Shown: positions 57,800-64,000 of the stretch, one piece after another
How positions within the stretch are numbered: position 1 is the stretch's first letter
Layout of the letters: each line of letters starts with the position of its first letter
Source: Patescibacterium sp964487795
Lineage (GTDB): Bacteria; Patescibacteriota; Patescibacteriia; Patescibacteriales; Patescibacteriaceae
Assembly: GCA_964487795.1 (NCBI GenBank)
Contig: CAZASI010000001.1
Location: 62,001-126,000 of the forward strand
Direction of reading: 5' to 3'
Length of the DNA stretch: 64,000 nt
Notes under the pieces: generated by a model
The model's database searches: none
What the model was told of the DNA's origin: nothing
What the model saw: only the letters and a program-made list of their open reading frames with translations
Made by a program: the position numbers and the translations under genes

Positions 57800-58552
57800 T
57801 TAAAACCAGCGAGCTGTCAGCAGCACGGCTAAAGATACTAAAATTGTGATAATCATGATAAAGCGCGCGCGAGCGACATTCAATTGTCCACTGATTTGAC
57901 GCGATAAAAGTGAAGAAAGACCGTACCACATCACTCCCAACATAAATCCGAGCAAATGAAAGTTAATTGGCAATAAACTGAGAGCGATAAAAAACTCTGC
58001 CAAACCAAGCATCAGTATAGCGCCGTAAATCCAGTTGTGATGTTCTTCGGCTTTTTCAAACCATAACCATTGCGTCACTACCGCGGCACTCATCACCACA
58101 CTCGCGGCAAACAATTGCCAATCCGGAAAATCAAGGAAAGTTTTAAAACCGAAAATTGCTGCTGCGCTGAAAAAAATCGCAATCAACGATAAGTAGGTTG
58201 AGCTGCGTTCAAGACTGAATGGCCTGAACGATCCTTGCTTAAAAGCATACAAAAATACCAAGCGCCAATATACAATTGAACCAAAAACCGAAACTGCAAT
58301 AACACCGAGTGCCAAACTCGGAACACTGATCATCAACGCATAACTTAAACCCGAGATCATTAAAACTGAAGGCAGAAGCGCAAACTTCCACCAATCAATA
58401 CGCGCGCTTCCCAACCACTTAGCTGAAGCAAGGTTAATCACTAAAATTGCAACACCGAGCCACAAAAAAGATTCCGGCTGCTGATACCACCAAACGCCGA
58501 TAAGAATTTGTGAAGCAATGAGAAGCGGTAAAAATATAATGCGTTGGTCCAT
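57800..58552 (-). CDS. Multi-pass membrane protein, function unknown
   Basis: 250 residues with about seven to eight hydrophobic segments covering nearly the whole chain and short loops. No signature motif. It lies 19 nt upstream of the HtrA-like gene and 4 nt downstream of a beta-propeller lipoprotein, so all three are likely co-transcribed and act at the envelope. Confidence 0.65.
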   Translation of the reverse strand: MDQRIIFLPLLIASQILIGVWWYQQPESFLWLGVAILVINLASAKWLGSARIDWWKFALLPSVLMISGLSYALMISVPSLALGVIAVSVFGSIVYWRLVFLYAFKQGSFRPFSLERSSTYLSLIAIFFSAAAIFGFKTFLDFPDWQLFAASVVMSAAVVTQWLWFEKAEEHHNWIYGAILMLGLAEFFIALSLLPINFHLLGFMLGVMWYGLSSLLSRQISGQLNVARARFIMIITILVSLAVLLTARWF

Positions 58553-58556
58553 ACTA

Positions 58557-60731
58557 TTACTCTTTGATTGGCATGGCCGGTTCGGTCATAGGCATGGGCT
58601 TATCTCCGCCGCCGACATTTTGCTGTGGCAAGCTGATACGCTTAGTGACTGCCAGGGTCTCGAGATTATTAATCTGCAAGGTTGAAGCTGACAATGTGTA
58701 GAGTTGATCATTAATATATAAACTACGTGTTATATAATCTGTGACGTTATGACCAATTCTGCCGCGCTCAGTAATCGAGTCGGCTTTAATACGAAATACC
58801 AACGCTCCCTGAAATTCTTGCTGATAATTATTTGAGCCGAGCTTTGTTAAGCCGGCAGGGATTACTAATAGTTCTCTGTCTGCCGAGAAAAGCAAGGCCT
58901 TATGATCATACAAGACGGATGAATCACTGCCTTTACCGCCGATAATTAAATTGCTGATTTCTTTAGGCGCCGCCGGATCAGCTACGTCAAATAAACTCAA
59001 TTTCAAACCACCAAGTTCAACGCCTTGATCACCCTTATCAGTTGCTTCTTTACCAATACCAATTAAAATCGTTTCTGAGTAGGGATGCAAGTAACTGGAG
59101 AAGCCAGGAATTTTTAATTCTCCGGCTACTGTAGGTGCAGTGGGCTCACTTAAATCAATGACAAACAAAGGATCAGTTTGTTTGAATGTTACGACATACG
59201 CCCGTTCACCCATAAATCGAGCTGAGTAAATACGTTCGCCCTTAGCTAGATTTTCCAAGTTACCAATCGTCTTCATCTCTTCGTCCAAAACAAAAACATT
59301 GTTATAGGAATCGTTGGTTTGCACCGGAGCCACCATTCTTTGCGCTATAATCGGGAAAGGCATAATCCACGATTGTCCGCGAGTTGTTGCAATACGGAAA
59401 TAACCGTTATATTCATCCATTGAAAACTGATTTAAGACATGACCGGAAACTTCTCCGACACCGCGGTATTCAAGCGAGCCGTCATTTAAAGCAATTTTAT
59501 GAATGACGGTTGTCTCCATTTCTTTATACAAAGCGTCAAAACGTTTCTGAAACTCATCATTTAATTCTTTAGCAACATTGGTTTGCTGATCTTCCGGCAA
59601 ACGAGCGATGTAGCCTTCTATGACCTGATTTATTTTTTGCGCTTTTTCATCATCGGATAAAATAGAAGAATCAACACCGGCGATTTGCACAATACGCATT
59701 CGTTCACGATCAGGAATGCGATCGAACATTAATTCACGCGCGACAGTCATGCGCAGTTCATAATCGCTAATGAATTTCGTGTAGGTCAAATACAGAGCGC
59801 CGCGTGAAGCGTAAATTGCTTGTCCTGCCGGCATGAAATACACATTTGATTCAAACGCTTTATCAAGACTGGACAAATCAATGACTGAAACAGTTGTGGC
59901 ACTGTAAGCCGAAGGTGTATCAATATAATATACTTCAGGATACGCGTAGCGACTGTTAGAGGAAGTGCCCGAAATTTTTTCGTCTCCATCATAGACATTA
60001 GGTAACAACGCTTCGTCGCTCGGATAGAAACTGTAATTATTAGTGATAAAATAAATTTTACTATCAATCATGCGTGAACTGATATAGCTACCATCCAGTT
60101 TATAATTTTTCAGGGCTTTCACATTCTTAGGGTCGCTCATATCATAGACTGCGACAAAAACTTTCGCGCTCATCGGTCGCGTAATCATCATTTCTCTGCC
60201 GTCATAGGCAATCTCTTCATAACCAAAGACAACTAATTTTCCATTATCAATAAATAACTCTTGTCCGTTACCCGGTAATTCAGTTTCAGAAACAATAGCA
60301 GCATCCGCGGCCGGTACTGCTTGAGTAATAACTAATTTTTTTCCGCTCAAGCTATAGATGTAGTTACCGTCAGTTTTTACAGAGTCAGCTTCATCAACGC
60401 CGGCGACTTGAATATTGGTTTGCGAAAAACCGTTACCGCCGCCAAGGCCCGCTGCCGGAGCTTCAGCCGAAATACTGTCTTTAGCACCCAAACCAAAAGC
60501 CATTTCGCTTCTGGCCATAGTATTAGACGATGCATTATTGGAACGACCGGCAAAATACTCTTTTAATTCACCGGCGTTTTTAAATTTCTTCATTTCACTT
60601 TGACGCGACAACGTATCAGCCAAAGTTTTTGGAGCTTCAACTTTTGATTGTTTTTTTGCGAAAGGATTTGTGCAGGCGCTTAAAGCGAGTATTGAGAAAA
60701 GTGCCAAAGAAAGTAGTAAATATTTTTTCAT
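58557..60731 (-). CDS. Beta-propeller domain lipoprotein
   Basis: 724 residues from ATG 60731 (MKKYLLLSLALFSILALSAC), with a lipobox LSAC and Cys at 20; a longer frame without signal peptide overlaps the next gene. The mature part matches the secreted C-terminal beta-propeller family (PF09826): FKNAGELKEYFAGR, TNIQVAGVDEADSVKTDGNYIYSLSGKKLVI, RAYVVTFKQTDPLFVIDLSEP, GFSSYLHPYSETILIGIG. Surface-anchored and probably binds a ligand or protein. A short Met-Pro-rich end (PMPMTEPAMPI) follows. Confidence 0.85.
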   Translation of the reverse strand: MKKYLLLSLALFSILALSACTNPFAKKQSKVEAPKTLADTLSRQSEMKKFKNAGELKEYFAGRSNNASSNTMARSEMAFGLGAKDSISAEAPAAGLGGGNGFSQTNIQVAGVDEADSVKTDGNYIYSLSGKKLVITQAVPAADAAIVSETELPGNGQELFIDNGKLVVFGYEEIAYDGREMMITRPMSAKVFVAVYDMSDPKNVKALKNYKLDGSYISSRMIDSKIYFITNNYSFYPSDEALLPNVYDGDEKISGTSSNSRYAYPEVYYIDTPSAYSATTVSVIDLSSLDKAFESNVYFMPAGQAIYASRGALYLTYTKFISDYELRMTVARELMFDRIPDRERMRIVQIAGVDSSILSDDEKAQKINQVIEGYIARLPEDQQTNVAKELNDEFQKRFDALYKEMETTVIHKIALNDGSLEYRGVGEVSGHVLNQFSMDEYNGYFRIATTRGQSWIMPFPIIAQRMVAPVQTNDSYNNVFVLDEEMKTIGNLENLAKGERIYSARFMGERAYVVTFKQTDPLFVIDLSEPTAPTVAGELKIPGFSSYLHPYSETILIGIGKEATDKGDQGVELGGLKLSLFDVADPAAPKEISNLIIGGKGSDSSVLYDHKALLFSADRELLVIPAGLTKLGSNNYQQEFQGALVFRIKADSITERGRIGHNVTDYITRSLYINDQLYTLSASTLQINNLETLAVTKRISLPQQNVGGGDKPMPMTEPAMPIKE

Positions 60732-60735
60732 ATGT

Positions 60736-61062
60736 TTAGTTAAAAAGATTTGTTTTAAAAGGAATCCAATCTTCTGCTGCTTCGTCGTATTTGAAAATTG
60801 ATAAGGTGTGAGTTTTTTCAGTCGGGGAAAAAATGTGATTGACGGTTGTTTCTGAACCAATGCGTTTGTGATAGTGAGTTTTCGTATCGATGATTAAGGG
60901 ATGTGTTGCGAATTCAAGTCTCATTATACCCAGAGGGCCACTAAATTCGATAAACTCGGTAGTCGTGCCGCCCAAATCTTCATCTTCATAGCTGCCCGAA
61001 TCCTCAACTTCAAAGTTGGTTTTTATTTGTTCTAAAATGTCGCGCCAACGGTCTATTGTCAT
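60736..61062 (-). CDS. Hypothetical protein, 108 residues
   Basis: Begins MTIDRWRDILEQIKTNFEVED. Acidic, soluble, with beta-like segments (FIEFSGPLGIMRLEFATHPLI, THTLSIFKYDEAAEDWIPF). No family recognised. Lies 4 nt after pilT and 4 nt before the propeller lipoprotein gene, so it is in their operon. Confidence 0.65.
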   Translation of the reverse strand: MTIDRWRDILEQIKTNFEVEDSGSYEDEDLGGTTTEFIEFSGPLGIMRLEFATHPLIIDTKTHYHKRIGSETTVNHIFSPTEKTHTLSIFKYDEAAEDWIPFKTNLFN

Positions 61063-61066
61063 GGTA

Positions 61067-62113
61067 TTAGTAATATGAAGCTTTGGTTTCTTCGTTTCGA
61101 GTTCTGTTCATTGCTGTTTCGGAACTGATAAGTCCTTGCGCGGCCAGCTGTTCAATCGCTTTGTTCATCGGAATCATACCCTCCCTAGCGCTGGTCTGAA
61201 TAATCGTCATAATCTGACTGACGTCATTACGACGAATCAAATTGGCGACGGCTGCATTATTGATTAAAATTTCGCGCGCCGCAACTAATCCTCCGCCAAC
61301 ACGAGGCAGAAGTTGCTGCGTAATAATTGCGCGTAAACTACTCGCAAGCTGATTTAAAATTTGTGTTTGCTGATGAGGCGGGAAAGAGTCAATCAAACGC
61401 AAGATACTGTCAGCGGCGGAAGAGGTATGCAATGTAGACAACACTAAGTGACCGGTTTCTGCCGCGGTTAGGGCAGCTGCCATTGTTTCTTGATCTCTCA
61501 TTTCTCCAACCATGATAACGTTTGGATCCTGACGCAAAGAAAATTTTAATGCATCGGCAAAAGTCAAAGTGTCAGTACCGATTTCTCTTTGTTCGATCAA
61601 ACATTTGTCATTGGCAAACACATATTCAATCGGATCTTCAATAGTAATGATATGACCGTTGCGGGATTTGTTAATGATGTTGATCATCGCGGCAAGAGTT
61701 GTAGATTTACCGCAACCTGAGGGACCGGTTAATAAAATCAAACCGTCGCGCAGCTGCGTCAGTTTGTTCATTGTATCGTTAAAGCCGAGTTGTACCGGAT
61801 CAGGCGAAAGATTTGAAATAAGACGCGCGGTCAGAGCTACTAAACCGCGTTGGTAATGAAGATTAACGCGAAAACGCTTACCAAAAGCTTCATGAGAAAA
61901 GTCCAATTCTTTGGTTTCGGTAAAACGGTGCCAAAGCGCCGGCTCCAAGACATTTTGTAATTCAGCGATTAAGGTATCATTTTCCAACACGGTTTCGCCA
62001 GGAATTCCTTCGAGTTTATTTTCAACGCGCAAAGCTGGCACAGCGCCGGCCACGAGATGCAAATCCGAGGCTTTTCGTTCAATGGCAGTTTGAAAGTAAT
62101 CACGTAATGTCAT
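61067..62113 (-). CDS. pilT: Type IV pilus retraction ATPase PilT
   Basis: 348 residues. N-terminal PAS-like domain (DYFQTAIERKASDLHLVAGAVPALR), then Walker A GPSGCGKSTTLAAMIN, Asp box TIEDPIEYVF, Walker B NVIMVGEMRDQETM, His box TGHLVLSTLHTSSA and the late helices RAIITQQLLPRVGGG. The usual AIRNLIRE element reads NLIRRNDVSQIM. It drives retraction for twitching or DNA uptake. It is separate from the main pilus operon. Confidence 0.95.
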   Translation of the reverse strand: MTLRDYFQTAIERKASDLHLVAGAVPALRVENKLEGIPGETVLENDTLIAELQNVLEPALWHRFTETKELDFSHEAFGKRFRVNLHYQRGLVALTARLISNLSPDPVQLGFNDTMNKLTQLRDGLILLTGPSGCGKSTTLAAMINIINKSRNGHIITIEDPIEYVFANDKCLIEQREIGTDTLTFADALKFSLRQDPNVIMVGEMRDQETMAAALTAAETGHLVLSTLHTSSAADSILRLIDSFPPHQQTQILNQLASSLRAIITQQLLPRVGGGLVAAREILINNAAVANLIRRNDVSQIMTIIQTSAREGMIPMNKAIEQLAAQGLISSETAMNRTRNEETKASYY

Positions 62114-62146
62114 ATTGATTTTATTATAGCATATCTACAATATCAC

Positions 62147-62175
62147 TTGACAAAATAGGGTTTTTATAGTAAGTT
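62147..62175 (+). promoter_or_regulatory. Promoter for the alpha-CTD-like gene
   Basis: TTGACA (62147-62152), 17 nt and TAAGTT (62170-62175). Leader about 35 nt. Confidence 0.7.
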
Positions 62176-62216
62176 CTGAATTAATTGAACATTAAAAATC
62201 ACATAAAAAAATCAAA

Positions 62217-62696
62217 ATGATAAAAATAAAAATAGAAGAAATATCCCCACTCATGGGTTTTGAAGTTGAGCATACCGGAATATTTACTCATGCCAAAAAA
62301 GGGCAGCTTAATGAATTTATAAAAGCAAAACATTCAAACATAAAACAAGTGCGGGAATTTATTAATATGTTATTGGACAGAATAGAGGCCAGAATGAGTA
62401 ATGTACCGGTTGATGAAAATAATTCAAACTATTACGTGCTGATAAAAAGAGTGGAGCAATTAGCGAAACTTTCCAGTAGGCTTGAAAATAACTTTCGTAA
62501 TCATGGTATTGAATTTGTCTACCAACTTGTAGATAAAACAACAAGTGATCTCTTGAGTGGCAGAAATTTTGGTGGAAAATCCCTTAAAGAAACCAGGGAG
62601 TTGCTTGCTGAACATAATCTCTGTCTTAAAGATGACACAGCCTATTTAATAGAGTATAAAAAAATTGTTGAAAAATTTAGTGAAGAAGATATCTAA
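62217..62696 (+). CDS. Stand-alone RNA polymerase alpha-CTD-like protein
   Basis: 159 residues. The N-terminal 80 are helical and unfamiliar. Residues about 86-137 read LSSRLENNFRNHGIEFVYQL, then DLLSGRNFGGKSLKETRELLAEHNLCL, which follow the RpoA C-terminal domain pattern (Leu-rich helix, then NFGxKSLxE with the DNA-contacting loop). There is no RpoA N-terminal assembly domain. It could bind UP-element-like DNA or compete with the polymerase. The next gene begins 27 nt downstream. Confidence 0.72.
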   Translation: MIKIKIEEISPLMGFEVEHTGIFTHAKKGQLNEFIKAKHSNIKQVREFINMLLDRIEARMSNVPVDENNSNYYVLIKRVEQLAKLSSRLENNFRNHGIEFVYQLVDKTTSDLLSGRNFGGKSLKETRELLAEHNLCLKDDTAYLIEYKKIVEKFSEEDI

Positions 62697-62723
62697 AAAT
62701 CAAAAAATAGAAAAGAGAAGGAA

Positions 62724-63125
62724 ATGGAAATATTCTTGTATCCAGTATTAATAGTTCTCATCATTATAATTATCCTTCTACTTATTTTCTACCGAAGGAT
62801 AAAAAAATTCCATGAGTGTATAAAGAAAAATTATTACTATACATTCTTAGGCGAATGGGAAACAAGACACGGTAAGTGCTTTGCGGGTGTTGAGATTCGA
62901 AAAACTGAGAGCGGTTTTGAAGAACCAACATATAAAATATTTGAACTCAATCCTAGCTGGACTCAACGATTTAAGGTTGGGAAATGGTATCAAGTAATAA
63001 TAGAAGAATCTGACAATGAAGAACCAACCGTAATTTTCAGGCAATCATACCCTAAATATCCGAATAATATATGGAAAGTTGGTTTATACGCTCCTGATAA
63101 AAAGAAGTACTTTACAGAAATGTAA
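62724..63125 (+). CDS. Hypothetical membrane-anchored protein, 133 residues
   Basis: One strongly hydrophobic N-terminal helix (about 4-24, LYPVLIVLIIIIILLLIFY) followed by a basic cytoplasmic-type segment (RRIKKFHECIKKNYYYTFLG). The rest is a beta-rich soluble domain (WETRHGKCFAGVEIRKTESG, KVGKWYQVIIEESDNEEPTVIF). Family not recognised. An AGAAGGAA ribosome site is present, and it is co-transcribed with the alpha-CTD-like gene. Confidence 0.65.
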   Translation: MEIFLYPVLIVLIIIIILLLIFYRRIKKFHECIKKNYYYTFLGEWETRHGKCFAGVEIRKTESGFEEPTYKIFELNPSWTQRFKVGKWYQVIIEESDNEEPTVIFRQSYPKYPNNIWKVGLYAPDKKKYFTEM

Positions 63126-63129
63126 CAAA

Positions 63130-63163
63130 AAATACCCGACGTTATTTATAACGCCGGGTATTT
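63130..63163. terminator. Bidirectional intrinsic terminator
   Basis: AAATACCCG-CGTTAT pairs with ATAACG-CGGGTATTT with one mismatch. It lies between convergent genes. Confidence 0.85.
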
Positions 63164-63179
63164 AATTTACTTCAATTAT

Positions 63180-64000
63180 TTATTTAACGCTCAAGGACTT
63201 ATAAATAGAATCAGCGGCGACCGAACCTTCTCCGGCAGCGGTCACAATTTGATGAAAATTATTGGAAGCATTAGTTGAATCACCCGCAGCGTAGACGCCT
63301 TCGATATTAGTAGACATATCAGGCTTAACAATAATATAGCCGAGATTATCAGTTTCAACGCCTAAAGTTTTAGCTAAATCTGTTTGCGGGACTAAACCAA
63401 TTTCGACAAACATTCCGTCAACTGCGACTTCTTTTGATCCGTTAAATTCAATATCGAGTTCTAAGGCTTCAAGTTTGTCTTTACCAACTAAGCTCACAAC
63501 ATTGGCATTAGTAATAAGTGAAACGTTCGGACGCTTTTTAAGTTCTTCTCTCCAAACTGGCTCCCCTTTCAAATCAGCTCCGCGAACAATAACGTACACT
63601 TGCTTAGCAAGATCAGACATATAGAGCGCAGCAGAAATTACGCTATTACCACCGCCAACTAACGCAACATTCAAACCGCGGAAAAATGCTCCGTCGCAAG
63701 TCGCGCAATACGCAACACCTTTACCTTGCAATTCATCTTCGCGCGCTAAACCTAGATGACGATGCTTTGTACCGGAAGTAAACAAAACTCTTTTAGCCGT
63801 AAAACTTTTTCCGCGCTTAGTAACAACTTTAAACCCTTCTCCGTCTTTAGTAACTTCGCTAACTACATCTGACAAAATTTCCCCGCCTGATTCTTTAACA
63901 TGACTCGCCATCTTATCCATCAAATCAAAACCCGTAATACCCGGAAAACCCGGCCAGTTATAAATCTTATGCGCTTCGGTTGTTGTGCCTCCTAAAATGT
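63180..64000 (-). CDS. trxB: Thioredoxin reductase, C-terminal part (runs off the window)
   Basis: The frame is open from the stop at 63180 to the window end; 5' sequence is missing. Upstream of the first internal Met it already reads GGTTTEAHKIYNWPGFP, as expected in TrxB. ATCDGAFFRG carries the redox CATC, GGGNSVISAALYMSDLA is the NADPH motif and GVYAAGDSTN the FAD-binding end. It should reduce thioredoxin with NADPH; the N-terminal FAD GxGxxG motif lies outside. Confidence 0.93.
   Translation of the reverse strand, partial: ILGGTTTEAHKIYNWPGFPGITGFDLMDKMASHVKESGGEILSDVVSEVTKDGEGFKVVTKRGKSFTAKRVLFTSGTKHRHLGLAREDELQGKGVAYCATCDGAFFRGLNVALVGGGNSVISAALYMSDLAKQVYVIVRGADLKGEPVWREELKKRPNVSLITNANVVSLVGKDKLEALELDIEFNGSKEVAVDGMFVEIGLVPQTDLAKTLGVETDNLGYIIVKPDMSTNIEGVYAAGDSTNASNNFHQIVTAAGEGSVAADSIYKSLSVK

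Overview
The window looks like a contiguous piece of a compact, roughly 40% GC bacterial genome, most likely a Candidate Phyla Radiation (Patescibacteria) member. The signs are dense minus-strand operons with 1-25 nt gaps, a PilM/N/O/B/C/T and prepilin peptidase machine, RadA and RarA, several envelope glycosyltransferases, DUF1761 and RNHCP small proteins, and short palindromes inserted even inside coding sequence. The assignment is inference; no 16S or other decisive marker is present.

Layout. 1-6858 (minus): ileS, DUF1761, lemA, a dehydrogenase-fold protein, a methyltransferase, a HExxH protein and the start of htpX. 6859-12615 (plus) is an unusual island: one strong promoter, six short unrelated genes and about half of its length in structured non-coding RNA. 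Three spacers carry copies of one structured RNA element, and the last spacer carries a canonical type III hammerhead ribozyme. 12663-17134 (plus): an orphan gene, a TrmB-type regulator on a leaderless mRNA, a minus-strand structured RNA locus, uvrB without its UVR tail, and rpmA. 17168-32111 (minus): pyrG, pilD, a glycosyltransferase/O-antigen-ligase group, then the type IV pilus operon. 32143-37505: TolB-like propeller and radA (plus), trmD and khpA (minus), and a tandem paralogue pair with Cys clusters (plus). 37546-40666 (minus): histidine kinase, a REP-bracketed DUF559 nuclease, tsf and rpsB with a structured leader. 41403-50620 (minus): rarA, glycosyltransferases, a PRTase-like protein, an S51 peptidase, a REP-bracketed GIY-YIG pseudogene, a GmrSD-type restriction enzyme, a polyprenyl glycosylphosphotransferase and RNase P RNA. 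50682-62113 (minus): RNHCP, a histidine phosphatase, murJ, a degenerate iPGM, pgk, an HtrA-like pseudoprotease, beta-propeller lipoprotein and pilT. The end holds a stand-alone alpha-CTD-like protein (plus) and the C-terminal part of trxB (minus).

How it fits together. Pili (uptake, twitching), surface polysaccharide assembly (polyprenyl transferase, glycosyltransferases, O-antigen ligase) and MurJ form the envelope theme. ileS, rpmA, rpsB, tsf, trmD, khpA and rnpB form the translation theme; uvrB, radA and rarA the repair theme. The most novel part is 7112-12615. I read it as a single transcript whose genes are separated by long folded leaders, each ending in a stem-loop pair just ahead of the start codon. 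A proven ribozyme motif sits in one of these positions and an unclassified conserved hairpin in three others, which suggests RNA processing into single-gene mRNAs.
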